Numbered from the stretch's first letter, positions 38,770 through 49,806 are shown. The stretch is DNA of 64,000 nt from Draconibacterium sp. (GCA_016705335.1 JADIYN010000015.1:1-64000), one strand, 5' to 3'. The notes: a model not told the origin generated them from the letters alone. A program made the numbers and translations.

Positions 38770-39708
38770 ATGAAAACAAACATCATGAAACGAACTACAA
38801 AAGAAATTATCCGGTTGCTGTTTGAAAAATTATGGGAACAGTATGCCGTAAGAGTTCCTTACACGCTGCAATATGCTGATTTGGTGGCTGAAAAGGGCAG
38901 AAAAGTTGTGATTGACCATATCGCTTTTCGAACATTTAATGCCCACACCGGGGAACAACCCGAAGGTATAAGGGCAATAAAACACATTCTGAATTTTTTA
39001 GGATACGTACCTGTTTCAAAATATAAATTTCCTAAAAAGAAATTAAATTCAACCCACTTTGAACACCCTGATGAAACGCTACCAAAAATATTTGTCACGC
39101 AATTGGAAGTAAATGATTTGCCAGATTGGGCGCAAAATATAGTTAATGAAGCGGTACACAATACCTTTTATTTACTCAATGATAAAAGCTTGGAGTTGCT
39201 TGCAATTCTTAAAGAAAATGAAAGTTTACCTGTTGAAGCTGCAGATTATCTTGTTAATGATCTTGTACAGTATTTTCGACGTCCGTGGAATATTCCTTTA
39301 AAAGATGAAGTGCTGAAAATGAATGATATATCACAGTTTGGGGCATGGGTTTTAATCCATGGAAATTCTGTAAATCATTTTGCAGCATTGGTAAATAGTC
39401 AGGATGTTAAGGAATGGGCTAATTTGGAAACTACAACCAATGCTCTCGTCGCCGCAGGAATTCCTGTGAATGAAAACATTGAAGGTGAACCGGGCGGTAA
39501 ATTACGGCAAACCGCAACAAAGGCAACCAAAGAAGAAGTTGATGTAAAAGGCGAAGATGGATTTGAAACAATGGTTTGGACTTATGCCTATTTTGAATTT
39601 ATCGAGCGAAATTACATTGAAATGGACGGATCGCAAAAGTTGTTTTCAGGGTTTCTCGCCGGGCATGAAAACCTCCTGTTCGACCTTACCGAAACCCATG
39701 AGAATTAA
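38770..39708 (+). CDS. DUF1338 (HglS-like) 2-oxoadipate dioxygenase/decarboxylase
   Basis: 312 residues, intact; ATG 38785 is a possible alternative start (MKRTTKEIIRL). KVVIDHIAFRTFNAH carries the first metal-binding His, STHFEHP the Glu-associated second region, and AWVLIHGNSVNHFAAL the third. The family is Fe(II)-dependent; HglS converts 2-oxoadipate to D-2-hydroxyglutarate in lysine catabolism. DGFETMVWTYAYFEFIERNY near the end is typical of the Bacteroidota members. It follows the PfkB-family gene by 76 bp and may be transcribed with it. The reaction is transferred from the family, not visible here. Confidence 0.8.
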   Translation: MKTNIMKRTTKEIIRLLFEKLWEQYAVRVPYTLQYADLVAEKGRKVVIDHIAFRTFNAHTGEQPEGIRAIKHILNFLGYVPVSKYKFPKKKLNSTHFEHPDETLPKIFVTQLEVNDLPDWAQNIVNEAVHNTFYLLNDKSLELLAILKENESLPVEAADYLVNDLVQYFRRPWNIPLKDEVLKMNDISQFGAWVLIHGNSVNHFAALVNSQDVKEWANLETTTNALVAAGIPVNENIEGEPGGKLRQTATKATKEEVDVKGEDGFETMVWTYAYFEFIERNYIEMDGSQKLFSGFLAGHENLLFDLTETHEN

Positions 39709-40513
39709 TACACATTCGGAACGTAAGTTATTTCATCAATAGGAGGCCTCACATATCCCTTGCTATCGGATCGCGGTGGTAATTCAATAGGGGCAGGCGT
39801 TAAATCCTGGTACGGAATCATGGATAAAAGATGATGGATGCAATTCAACCTTGAAAGTTTTTTATTGTCGGCATCAACAGTGTACCACGGGCAAATTTTA
39901 GTATCGGTGTAAGCAAACATTTCATCTTTCGCCATTGAAAAATCAACATACAATTTTCGCGACTCCATATCCATTGGGCTTAATTTCCACCTTTTTGTGG
40001 GGTGTTTTATTCTTGATCTAAAACGCTTTTCCTGTTCTTTTTCGCTTACCGAAAACCAGTATTTTATTAAAATCGTTCCCGAGTACATTAACATTCTTTC
40101 AAATCTTGGGCAAGCCCGCAAAAAATCCCAGTACTCATCATCGGTGCAAAACCCCATTACTTTTCAACCCCTGCCCGATTATACCAGCTCCTGTCAAACA
40201 ACACCATTTCGCCGGCAGCGGGTAAATGCGCAACATAACGCTGAAAATACCATTGGGTTTTTTCACGCTCAGTAGGTGTTCCCAAGGCTACAACCCTGCA
40301 AATGCGGGGGTTCAAAACCTGAATTATTCTTTTTATAGCTCCTCCTTTTCCAGCAGCATCGCGGCCTTCAAATATTACTACAACTTTTAGCTTTTCGAGT
40401 TTTACCCATTCCTGCAATTTTATCAATTCAAGTTGAAGTTTTTTTAGTTCTTTTTTATAAAACTTTTTTGTGATTTTTTGTGGAGATGACGGATTTGATT
40501 CAAGCTCGTTCAT
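39705..40513 (-). CDS. Polyphosphate kinase 2 (frameshifted)
   Basis: Start at 40513. KVVVIFEGRDAAGKGGAIKR contains the Walker A motif and GEMVLFDRSWYNRAGVE the Walker B/lid region of PPK2. Just after GVEK the frame reaches a TAA at 40157 because one G is missing; the other frame continues MGFCTDDEYWDFLRACPRFE, YSGTILIKYWFSVSEKEQE and RWKLSPMDMESRKLYVDFS to 39705. PPK2 enzymes move phosphate between polyphosphate and nucleotides (GDP or ADP). Repaired length is about 270, normal for a single-domain PPK2. It overlaps the DUF1338 3' end by 4 bp on the opposite strand. Confidence 0.88.
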
Positions 40514-40638
40514 AACGTAATAGTTTAATATTCAGATGAAGTTCGATTTGAAAAGTGTTTTAAAGTTACAGAAAATTATTCCAGATTGTATAATTCAATC
40601 AAAAGGAACTTTTTACAGAATAAAACAATTTTACGTCT

Positions 40639-41877
40639 TCAAACCAAAATATATGCTCCAAACAAACTATCCGTGCGTGCTTCTGTCAGTATAAAAAAGC
40701 CTGATTCAATTTTGTTATCTACAATTTTCAAAGGGTGTTGTACTTCCATTTCATTTTTAAAATCGCTAAATGTTTTTCCTGGTATGAAATAAGTACTGAA
40801 AATCCCTTTTTTATTTTTTGAAATTAATTTTTCGAGCCGAAGCGCAAGTAAACCCATAGTGTAACGGACATTTATCTCAAGACACGGATTGATTTTGAGT
40901 TTGTTTTTATCAAAATAAACCAAGGTGTCAACACCAAAATAACCTTCATAGAATGTTGCCATTTTGCTGTTTTCTATTGCATTAATTAATGGTTGACGGA
41001 TTTCTCCAACCATGAAATCTGCAAAATCCAAAATCGCTTTATCGATTGTATCGGGAAAACCATTTAAGTAATTCCCTTCGTACTGACCTTTGCTGTTTGT
41101 GTAAAAATAACTGTTTCCAAGATGTTCAACTTTTCCTTTTTTTATTTCAAAAAGAAGTGCAAGGTCGAGCGCTTTTTTCAATAAAGGTTCAACAAGGGCA
41201 TAACCCTGTTCTTTTACAATTCCCAATACTTTTTCCCAAACTTTTGGATGAACCGGCGCTTTTGTGATAGGCTGCAAACCCCTTCCGGAGCTGCTCCATG
41301 GAGCTTTTATCATTACTTTTTCCCATAGTTTTATGGCGTCTTCAAAATCATTTTGAGTGGTGCAGATTTTTGGTTTTTTCTCTGCTGGTAAAATGAAGAC
41401 ATTTTTAACTGTTACTTGTAATTGTGTCAAAACTTCCAAAGCGAATTTTCGGGAAGTTATTTCGCGATGTTCAGGCAACCAGTTTAAAACAGGTGAATGT
41501 TGGAATTCAGAAGAACATGACTTTTTTAACGGTGCGAGGAATTTATGTGATGCCGGACTCCAGCCCCATGGGAGCAATTTATTTTTTGGCGAGTTAATAA
41601 ATTGCTGGTTTTGAAGTGATTCATTTTTTAAAACAAAATTTGGGATATCGATTTTGAGTTGTTTTAATGAAGCAATAAACTCAGGAGACGGGAGTGTGTC
41701 AACCAAAACAAAATCATTTTTACTACCGAAAAACATTGAGAGCGATGACAAATCGGACTCCATTTTTTGAAGAATCCTGTTTGGTTGCCAGTTTGCATTT
41801 TGGTTGGCCACAGCATATTCGCAGGTGGGGTTAAAAAGGTAAATATTAGGATTTTGATCAATCATTTTTTCCACCAT
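40639..41877 (-). CDS. Conserved Bacteroidota orphan, possible ATP-grasp-like protein
   Basis: 412 residues, intact, cytoplasmic by composition. There is no named family I can assign with certainty. VMIKAPWSSSGRGLQPI resembles the nucleotide-binding loop of ATP-grasp ligases, YALVEPLLKKALDLALLFEI a central strand, and FEGYFGVDTLVYFDKNKLK / LEINVRYTMGLLALRLEKLI the carboxyl-terminal part where such enzymes place E and N metal ligands. LPWGWSPASHKFLAPLKKS lies near residue 105. It stands alone, with AT-rich gaps on both sides. ATP-dependent carboxylate ligase or kinase activity would be a guess. Confidence 0.6.
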   Translation of the reverse strand: MVEKMIDQNPNIYLFNPTCEYAVANQNANWQPNRILQKMESDLSSLSMFFGSKNDFVLVDTLPSPEFIASLKQLKIDIPNFVLKNESLQNQQFINSPKNKLLPWGWSPASHKFLAPLKKSCSSEFQHSPVLNWLPEHREITSRKFALEVLTQLQVTVKNVFILPAEKKPKICTTQNDFEDAIKLWEKVMIKAPWSSSGRGLQPITKAPVHPKVWEKVLGIVKEQGYALVEPLLKKALDLALLFEIKKGKVEHLGNSYFYTNSKGQYEGNYLNGFPDTIDKAILDFADFMVGEIRQPLINAIENSKMATFYEGYFGVDTLVYFDKNKLKINPCLEINVRYTMGLLALRLEKLISKNKKGIFSTYFIPGKTFSDFKNEMEVQHPLKIVDNKIESGFFILTEARTDSLFGAYILV

Positions 41878-42264
41878 GTAAAGATTTTATCACGTTCAAG
41901 TAAAGCATTATAAACAATTTTATTGATTAACAGAGTTAATTTTTTTGTTTATACATAGAAAATCAATTTTTATGTTAAGCATTTTGTATTAAATGAATAT
42001 TAGTTACTAGTAATATATTGAATTGCCCCTGTTGTGAATAGGGTGATTCGGGAAAAATTATAACTATTATTCAGGAGAACCCTTATTTGTTTAACCAAAA
42101 TTAACGTAATCAGTAAAATATAGCTTATTTTTTAAGATTTATTGTATTTTGAAATTAATAATTACATTCGCACTATAAGAATCGATTAACCTTGGTTATA
42201 AACCAATGTCAGTCGAAATATAGTTTTAAATTTTTTTTTAATTCTAACTATCAAAAATTTTTCT
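41878..42264. other. Intergenic region upstream of the SusC remnant
   Basis: About 390 bp, AT-rich. No gene or RNA was recognised. It should hold the promoters of the divergent ATP-grasp-like and SusC genes; several AATTTTT/TATTTT stretches are present but none is a convincing TAnnTTTG box with a partner. Confidence 0.4.
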
Positions 42265-44334
42265 ATGAAAAAACTTGCGCTGTTTTTAATTTGCATTTCT
42301 ATTGCAGGATTGTAAATGTTGAGTGCTCAGACCAAGAGCATTTCAGGTACGTAACCAATAGTGAGGACGGTGATTCTATGCCGGGTGTCTCAGTAATGGT
42401 TAAAGGAACTACTCTGGGAGCTGTAACAACTTTGAATGGTTATTTTGCTTAATGTTCTGATTCCACACTTTTTTGCTTTATTGGAATGAGTAGAAGTTGA
42501 AATTGGAACACCGTTTAAGTTTCATGGTCTGATGTAATTTCTGTAGTGAGTGTTGTGTGGCCAAAAGGAGGGGGTCTGGTTCAATTTCGCAAGTCAAGGG
42601 ATGACCTTGCAATTAGCCACTCCAAGTTTTGAATCTCAGTTGCCGGGCGTTCGCTGGTGTTCGGTTCTGCGTGGCGTTTTGGGCGGCCGGTCAGGTTCGT
42701 GGAATCGGTTCCTCCTTCAGGTACTTACCCTTATGTTGTTGATGGTATGCCTGTATTTACAGGTGGTAGGTGGTATGCATCTCCAATGCAATGGCCGTAT
42801 CAATCCGTTTGGTCGGTGGAAATACTGAAAGCGGTACAGGCAATTTTGGTTCAAGGCAGCCAACGGTGTTATTTTTAATCACAACAAAAAGGTACAAAGC
42901 ATTTATGTTTCTATAATGGATATTGGGTGTTGCCTCTCCTGAAATCTTTTTGATCTTTTGGATTCAGCGTTTGTATGATTTCGATGAAAAAGGCAAACCG
43001 TGCCATCAGCATTGCGTGGCGACGTAAATACAGTTGGCAGGATGCGGTTTCGTCATGCTCCGGGGGCTTCAGGGCACGCCTTTTTCATTAGGATATTCAG
43101 TTGGAAGGTGTTTCGTCCACGAAATGAATCGTTATCATTGCGGGCAAACATTGATCATAAAATTAAAAAATGGCTTACAATTGGATTGAATTCTTCGATT
43201 ACAAGAACTGAAACTTTTGGTATGAATACAGGTACGAACTCACTTTCCGGGAATATTTTCTCAGCAATTCGTATGTTACCAAATACCTCAGTTTTTGATG
43301 TAAACGACCCAACCGGTTATAACATTGAAACAACAAATCAGCTCAAAAACATGGGTGTTCTTGCCGGTTTTATGCAAGTGCAAATATTACCCCTTAATTT
43401 CAGACTCAATGGGGTTGATACAAAAGGGCTGAAGGTTTCAGACTGGAATCCTTTCCTGGTGATGGACAAAGTGTAAACGCCTTAAATACTTTCTAACCTG
43501 CCCTGGAACTGGCAAAACGTTTTAACTTATCAAAACAATTTGCAGATGTCACAATGTTAATGTAAATCTTGTAAATGAATTTCAACACAACTTTTCTTTT
43601 GTGCGGCAATTGTCAAGTGCTTTTTGCCCCCTTCTGGTTCTTCGGCCTGTCGGAGGTTCTGATGGTTTCATTCTTGCGGGTTATTTGTTGGTATTTTATC
43701 AGGCTCGTTCGGTATGATGGTATTTCATCACTTCCTGCCGATAACCGATATGGTTTATTCCCCGGAGCTTCTGCCGGATGGACGATTTCCAATGAGTCAT
43801 TTATGGAGGATGTTTCATTCATCTCCGATTTAAAAGTACGTGGATCTTATGCTGAAGTGGGTAACACCGATATTGGAAACTACCCTTACCTTGGATTGTA
43901 TTCTAACGCACAGTATGCCAATTATAATGGTATCGCCTACTCCAGTGGAAACGCCATTGTGGGAAACCAGTAAAAAAACTGTATTGGAGTTGATGCAGCA
44001 TTCATGAAAATAAATTAAAAGATAACATTTGATTATTTTATCAATAATCAGGATAACTATTGGATCAACTCCTCCTTCCTGTATTCCGAAACAGAATTTC
44101 AAAGAATATAGGAAAACTGAAGAACTGGGGTTATGAGTTCTCATTCGATGCAATTTTATATGATAAGAATGATTTGCGTTTATCATTGGATGGAAACCTT
44201 TCATTGGTTAAAAATGAACGGGTTGATCCAGGATATACCCTATTCGGGGGCGCTTTGGTTGTTATCGGGCGTACGGCAATGGTACTTTATAAAAAGTGGT
44301 CCTTGGTCGGGATATTTCAAATTTTGATCCTGAA
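42265..44334 (+). pseudogene. Decayed SusC/RagA-type TonB-linked receptor
   Basis: The start MKKLALFLICISIAGL is followed at once by a TAA and then MLSAQTKSISG, VTNSEDGDSMPGVSVMVKGT and TLGAVTTLNGYFA, the SusC signal and carboxypeptidase-like domain. Later frames give plug fragments (YPYVVDGMPVFTGG near 42735, NGVI near 42860) and barrel pieces LRANIDHKIKKWLTIGLNSS, SAIRMLPNTSVFDVNDPTGY, VRGSYAEVGNTDIGNYPYLG and LKNWGYEFSFDAILYD. More than eight indels and stops occur in about 2.1 kb, and at about 700 codons it is shorter than the usual 1,000. It would have imported a glycan or peptide with the SusD next to it. Confidence 0.7.
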
Positions 44335-44500
44335 CGCTTCTCTCTGTTTCGCTTCTTGGTTCCGGTGTCCCGGCTGCCGGCCATCCTGGCCGGGGGGCTG
44401 CGCGGGGCAGGGCGGCACAGGGGGAAGTAAAATGGGGGGGGGTGGCGCGGGTGGGGGGGGGGGTTTCTGGAGCGGCGGGGGGGGGGGGTCCCGGTCCTTA
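44335..44500. other. GC-rich poly-G island, probably erroneous sequence
   Basis: In an AT-rich neighbourhood this stretch is mostly G and C, with several runs of 7-12 G. It lies where the SusC 3' end and SusD 5' end should be, so both are lost. The composition jump on both sides suggests base-calling failure or a chimeric insert. Confidence 0.65.
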
Positions 44501-45455
44501 TTTTGAAAACCATTACTGCTATTGGGAGGTTTTGCGGCAAAAGCTGTTGAGTTTACGCAAAAATCATTCTGATTTGGATTATGAAGCTAACTTCCTAAAT
44601 TCTGACCGCGAAACGAAAAATTACCAGGGCAACAAAGGGAGCTGCAATTGCTGCAAAAACAAGGGTTTATCAGCATATGTGGGATATGGATAAAGTAATT
44701 GTTGAAGGAACTAAATTCATCAGTGGTTCGGCAGGAACCTACGCTTTAACAAAGCCCTCGGGTCCGTTTACTAATCCTTACGGAAATACTGAATCAATAT
44801 TTGGAATGGAAAATTCTGCAACTTCAAATCCTGGTGTAAATGCTGCATTGGCATCCACACAAGCGGTTGGTTGCCGAGTCCATAATCTGGCGCAATGAAA
44901 GTGGCTTGTTGACGACAAAGGCGCGAAGAAGGGCAATGCCCAACTCCGGCTTCAGGCGTTGTATTCACCAATAAATACAAAGAGTAACAAACTATTCTGA
45001 TCCTTCGCCATGATGCGTTTGCCGAAGTAGTACTGAATATGGCTGAGCTTATGCCCGTAAAAAGATGTTACCAACGGATTAAAATATTTGAACATGGTAC
45101 GCGACCGTGCATTGGCAACACCGAAACTCAGTCATACAAAGCGTCTGTTTTGTTGATAATGTAGCATTGCTTGGAGCAATACTTGTTGAAAGGCGTATTA
45201 ATTTGCATGGAAGGCAGACGTTGGCCCGATATTCACAGGTTGCAGCAATGTCCGCATTTCCCAATTAACGGTATTCCTGCAAAGTTGGCTAATGGTATGC
45301 CAAAAGGTACCGACTTTGCGTTAGGTACTCCTTATTCCGGAGCCTTTGGAACTGTTGCAATTCCTTATTCCGATTTCCGTTTCCTTTGGCCAATTCCACA
45401 GGATGAAATCAATGCAAACCCGACTCTGGCAGAACAACAAAATCCAGGTTGGTAG
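44500..45455 (+). pseudogene. Decayed SusD/RagB-type surface lipoprotein, N-terminus lost
   Basis: No start or lipoprotein signal is readable because the GC-rich island covers it. Pieces in different frames match SusD: GNKGAAIAAKTRVYQHMWD-like codons around 44635-44685, VIVEGTKFISGSAGTYALTK, PFTNPYGNTESIFGMENSAT, and the end GRRWPDIHRLQQ, FRFLWPIPQDEINANPTLAE, QQNPGW with the stop at 45455. SusD partners bind ligand over a SusC barrel. Less than 1 kb remains against about 1.5 kb expected. A good terminator follows. Confidence 0.7.
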
Positions 45456-45474
45456 AAAACTATAATTTAAATTG

Positions 45475-45507
45475 GAGGCTGTCCGAATGGGCAGCCTCTT
45501 TTTTTTG
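45475..45507 (+). terminator. Terminator after SusD
   Basis: GAGGCTG (45475-45481) pairs with CAGCCTC (45492-45498) and is followed by eight T (45499-45506), 20 bp after the SusD stop. Intact, unlike the genes it serves. Confidence 0.85.
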
Positions 45508-45662
45508 TTTTCTATTTTAAAGTACTGATTTTAAAACCTCAGTTTAAAATTATATTTGAAAATTGGCTTTGAAAATCAGTTCTTGTATATTTTATTTTTT
45601 CAGCATTTACAGGCAAACTTTCAAAAAAAGTGATAGTATGATGGTAATATTTCTTTACTGAA

Positions 45663-46917
45663 TTATTTATTCTCTGCTACTTCAACTGGCATTGCAGGCA
45701 ATTCCAAAAGTACCAAATCACCTTCTTTTAGGCCTTCTTCAACCAAAACAGTTAGTTCGTTTTCGAAACCGGTTTTTATTTCCTGTTTTTTTATACTCTC
45801 CGGTGTTTTCAAATAAACATATTTCACCCCGTTTTCTTTAAAAACTGAAATCAACGGAACTGAAATAACATTTTCAGCATTTGCAAGAATAATGTCATTA
45901 TTACTCGTCATTGCCGGTTTTAGGCCATCATCGGTGTGGTCGAGATGGATAATTACTTTAAAGGCTTTCATATCAAAATCCTTGTGGCTTTCACCTACCC
46001 GGGCTATTGATTTTATACTACCCATAATTATTGTACCTTCCAATGCATCAAAAGAAACCCGCACGCTGTCGCCAACTTTAATTTTGGCAATGTCAATTTC
46101 TTTCACATATATTTCCGAAATCACTTTTGACATATCAGGAAGCGTTGCAATTGGCGGTGCGAATTCATAAGTGGAAACATCATCGTCTTTGCTGTATTTC
46201 TTACCATCCCAGCTTTTACCAAAATTACAATACCATCTTCAGGTGCTGTAATCCGTGCAGCTTTCATAGCTTCTTTAAATTTTTCAATCATTTCGGTACT
46301 TCTGTCAACATCGTCGGCAGAACGGCGCACCCTCATTTTTAGCCTGTTTTGTTCGAGTTTGTAATCCCTGCGTTTTTTCTCTATAAGATTCTCCGCCTTT
46401 TGGTAAGTCATTTGAGCTTTGCGCTGGTACGCTTCCGATTCGTACACCGATTGTTCAAGGTCAATTTTGTTGTATTCCAGATCGAGTAGTGCATTTTTAA
46501 TATCCTCGCGCATATTTGTTAAAGTAACTGCACTGTCGATTTTTGCGTTATTCAGATCGGCCATTTGTTTTTCCATATTTTGTTCTTCTTCACGCATCCC
46601 CGACATTACCTGGCTCGCATCAAGCTGAACTATAAATTCGCCCTTTTTTACATTTTTACCATCCTGTGCCAAATCTAAAATCTTCATCTGCCAAAGCCGC
46701 AGATCTCTGTCGCCAAGTATTTTTGGAGCACGAATCACAGTAGCTACCAATCCGTCTATTTCACCTTACAAGAAAGCACAGCTTCAAACTTTCCCTTTTT
46801 TACTTCGTAATATTTTTGATTTTTTGTTGTTGAAGTAGTAAAATATAAACTTGCTGAGATAACAAGTACAATTAATACAGCCCCACCGTAAAAAATATAT
46901 TTCCTGTTTTTTGCCAT
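45663..46917 (-). CDS. HlyD-type efflux adaptor, second of two (frameshifted)
   Basis: The start at 46917 (MAKNRKYIFYGGAVLIVLVI) gives an N-terminal membrane anchor, 3 bp after the TolC stop. A shift near 46770 leads to DGKNVKKGEFIVQLDASQV, the first lipoyl half, then a long coiled coil (EAYQRKAQMTYQKAENLIEK) and ITAPEDGIVILVKAG, the second half. Another shift near 46200 gives the beta-barrel and end domain (VKEIDIAKIKVGDSVRVSFD; EKQ-type HLDHTDDGLKPAMTSNNDI). It bridges an inner-membrane ABC permease and TolC in the periplasm. A paralogue opens the same operon. Confidence 0.8.
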
Positions 46918-46920
46918 TTG

Positions 46921-48402
46921 TTATTTCTCTAAAATTCTGTCATAATTAACTTGTAACGGGGTATTTTTTTCAAAATCGAAAAGCGTCAAACTGCGTAACC
47001 TAAAATAGGAAGACCAGTAGTCGCGTAAACGATTGAGGTACGAAATCCGCGCATTTTCCTGATCTGTGCTGGCAATATTCAGTTTTATTACGTCTATTTT
47101 TCCTATCAGGAAACGCTGGAAAGTAACGCTGTAACCCAATTGGGCTACAGTATCGGCTTTTGCCGAATTTTTTACCTGGCTTGCCTGCAAATTAAACTCC
47201 ATAACGCTTTGAAAAATATCCATTTCAAAATCTAAACGTTCCTGTTTTATTGTTGCCAGTGTTACTTCCCGGTTCGATTCGGCCATTGAAACCCGTCCTT
47301 TTGAACGTCCCCAATCAACAATTGGTACATTCAATCCCACGCTAAACTGTTGGCTTTTATCGGGTTGATCATAAACACCATTAAACTCCTCAGATGTTTT
47401 GCTTCGTCCATACATGGCAAAAAGCGAAGTGTTTAAACCTGTTTCCGATTTGATACGTTTTACATTTTGGTCTTGTTGCAGTTTTAGTTGTTCGTGGTTA
47501 ATCATTTCCGGGTTGTTCAGGATTGCCTGTGATAGCGCAACATCAGGGTTGATTTGCAGTTCGGGAATTTCACTTGGCACAATACATTCTATTTCCACAT
47601 TTTTTTCGAATCCCAAAAATGAATTTAAACTTGCCTGCGTTCTTTTTTCTTCCAATTGCGCCATACTCAGCGCCTGTTCAGCATTCAGCAAACTTAACTC
47701 AAGTTTAAGTAATTCATCCTGAGTAACAGTCCCAACCTGAAAACGGCCCATTCCTATTTTATATAGTGTGTCGGCGTTTGCATAATTGGTTTTAGCAATC
47801 CCTTTTTGAATTTGAGCGGTTATCAGTTCAAAAAACTGTAATGTTGATTTAATCCGTAAATCTTCAACATCCTGGATGAACTCCTTCTTTGCTTTTTCGA
47901 ATTTAAGTGGTTCGATTTTCGATTTCCATTTCAGTTCGTTGTACCCGTTCAGTTCCTGCGTATAACCAATGCTGAAAGGTGTTGCCGAAAAAGAAGTGTT
48001 TTGATCGCCGGCCAGGTTTTTAACCATTTCCAGATCCGACCGCACAAATAATTGTCCACCTGTTAACCCAATATTTTGAAAAGCATTAATGCCAATATCG
48101 GAGTTCAAATATTCCCTCAAGCGGAATTCATCTTCGTTAGTTTCGAAATTGTACTCTTTTTTAAGAAACCGGTTATAATCGAGCGGGTTTGTGCTCAAGG
48201 ATATTCCGGGCCGCCGTTCAGCCTGGTAAAACCTGTATTCCCAGTAACTTGCCAGATACATGTTTTTATTTCTGAAAGCATCAATTGATTGTTTCGAAGC
48301 GATTTCGATAACATCAGGCAAACTCAATTGTATTTTTTCCTGTGCTTTTGACTGAAAATAAAAGCCGGTAACAATAAAAAAGCTGATAATAATATTTTTC
48401 AT
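46921..48402 (-). CDS. TolC-family outer membrane efflux channel
   Basis: 493 residues, intact. A signal peptide (MKNIIISFFIVTGFYFQSKA) precedes two outer-membrane-efflux repeats with long helices (KLELSLLNAEQALSMAQLEEK; VTLATIKQERLDFEMDIFQS) and VGLNVPIVDWGRSKGRVSMA, the typical strand-to-helix turn. It forms the trimeric outer membrane tunnel for the permease/adaptor pair encoded just upstream (21 bp after the permease). Bacteroidota TolC proteins of MacAB-like systems look similar. Confidence 0.88.
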   Translation of the reverse strand: MKNIIISFFIVTGFYFQSKAQEKIQLSLPDVIEIASKQSIDAFRNKNMYLASYWEYRFYQAERRPGISLSTNPLDYNRFLKKEYNFETNEDEFRLREYLNSDIGINAFQNIGLTGGQLFVRSDLEMVKNLAGDQNTSFSATPFSIGYTQELNGYNELKWKSKIEPLKFEKAKKEFIQDVEDLRIKSTLQFFELITAQIQKGIAKTNYANADTLYKIGMGRFQVGTVTQDELLKLELSLLNAEQALSMAQLEEKRTQASLNSFLGFEKNVEIECIVPSEIPELQINPDVALSQAILNNPEMINHEQLKLQQDQNVKRIKSETGLNTSLFAMYGRSKTSEEFNGVYDQPDKSQQFSVGLNVPIVDWGRSKGRVSMAESNREVTLATIKQERLDFEMDIFQSVMEFNLQASQVKNSAKADTVAQLGYSVTFQRFLIGKIDVIKLNIASTDQENARISYLNRLRDYWSSYFRLRSLTLFDFEKNTPLQVNYDRILEK

Positions 48403-48423
48403 CTGTAATTAGTTGTTTTTGGT

Positions 48424-49806
48424 TTATGAACGCAAAGAAACTACGGGGTCGTTTTCTGAAGCCTTTTTGGCAGGAAGATAACCGAAAGTGATACCAACAA
48501 TTACCGAAACCCCAAAAGCAATAAAAATGCTGAATATTGAAACGATTGTTTTTATGTCGAAAACGGCTGTAATAACTTTCGAAAGTACAATACCGAGGAT
48601 GATACCGATAATACCGCCTGTTAAACTGATCAGTGTTGATTCGGCAAGAAACTGAGCAATAATATCTTTTTGTTTCGCGCCAACTGCCTGCCGAACGCCA
48701 ATTTCGCGGATGCGTTCCATTACCGATGCAAGCATTATATTCATGATCCCGATTCCACCAACGATAAGTGAAATTCCTGCAATTGCACCTAATACTACGT
48801 TAAAAATGTTTTTTGTTTTTTGCTGTTGTTTTAACAGAAGTTCAGGAATTGTAACTTCAAAATCGTATAATTCTGAATGGCGGAGAAGTAACATTCGTTT
48901 AATCAGATTGGCCGAATTACCTAGTTGTTCGGTTTCTTTTACCTGTACAATTATTTTATCCAACTGGTTGAGGTTGGGGTCAGTATCGCCTTTGTCTTCT
49001 TCTTGTTCAGCACCGCCAATAATTACAACCATACCATCGGCACCTCCGCGTTGGTTTGCTTTTGCAATTTCATCAGCTCTCAGTAGCGAACGGTTTTTAA
49101 ATCGAAGTAACATGGTTTCAACCGGAATAAATAATTTATTGTCAGAACTGCTGATTCCCAGTTCATCTGATGCAGAAGCGGTAAAATCACGCTGTTCAAT
49201 AACGCCAATAATTTTTAGCCATATCTGACCACATTTTATGTATTTTCCAATCGGATCGTCCTGTCGGAAAAACTGGGTTTTTATGTTGTTTCCGATAATG
49301 CAGACGGGCAGGCCTTTTTCTGTTTGCACGTCGTTAAAACGGTTGCCACTTGCCAACTGCATATTGAACAGATCGAAATAACTGTTTTCAATTCCTTCCA
49401 AAACAACCGGTTTACTGATTCCGTCGAGCAAAGCCGAGTAGTTGAATGAAATCACGGGGGTTATTTTTTCGATTGTAGGTAAAACCTGTTTTATGGCTTG
49501 AACATCAAGCAGAGTAAGTCCTTTCGAGAATTTCTTGCCTCCGGGTTTCCCATTATTTTCGGTGTTGTTGGCTGATGCATTTTCGTTAACGGTAAAAGTG
49601 CTTGGCGTAACCACAATGTTGTTTACACCAACCAATTTAATCTGTTCGAGGATTTCCTGTTCGGCGCCGTTTCCAATTGCAAGCATACTGATTACGGCAG
49701 CAACGCCAAAAATAATACCCAGCGCGGTCAAAATCGACTTAACACGGTTGGCAATTATCGCTTCAACAGCAATTTGAATGTCGTGTAAATATCTTTTAAT
49801 GAACAT
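48424..49806 (-). CDS. MacB-type ABC transporter permease of the efflux operon
   Basis: 460 residues, intact. IIANRVKSILTALGIIFGVA is the first helix; a MacB_PCD domain follows (GLPVCIIGNNIKTQFFRQDD), with a 40-residue insertion (GADGMVVIIGGAEQEEDKGD). The C-terminal helices read GISLIVGGIGIMNIMLASVM and RIREIGVRQAVGAKQKDIIA, then KKASENDPVVSLRS. No ATP-binding domain is fused, unlike MacB of E. coli, and no separate ATPase is in the window. It starts 18 bp after the first adaptor and would provide the mechanical part of a MacAB-TolC-like pump. Confidence 0.88.
   Translation of the reverse strand: MFIKRYLHDIQIAVEAIIANRVKSILTALGIIFGVAAVISMLAIGNGAEQEILEQIKLVGVNNIVVTPSTFTVNENASANNTENNGKPGGKKFSKGLTLLDVQAIKQVLPTIEKITPVISFNYSALLDGISKPVVLEGIENSYFDLFNMQLASGNRFNDVQTEKGLPVCIIGNNIKTQFFRQDDPIGKYIKCGQIWLKIIGVIEQRDFTASASDELGISSSDNKLFIPVETMLLRFKNRSLLRADEIAKANQRGGADGMVVIIGGAEQEEDKGDTDPNLNQLDKIIVQVKETEQLGNSANLIKRMLLLRHSELYDFEVTIPELLLKQQQKTKNIFNVVLGAIAGISLIVGGIGIMNIMLASVMERIREIGVRQAVGAKQKDIIAQFLAESTLISLTGGIIGIILGIVLSKVITAVFDIKTIVSIFSIFIAFGVSVIVGITFGYLPAKKASENDPVVSLRS

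Noticed and set aside
44262..44540. Pro/Arg-rich minus-strand frame
   Set aside because: Translation of the poly-G island on the other strand.
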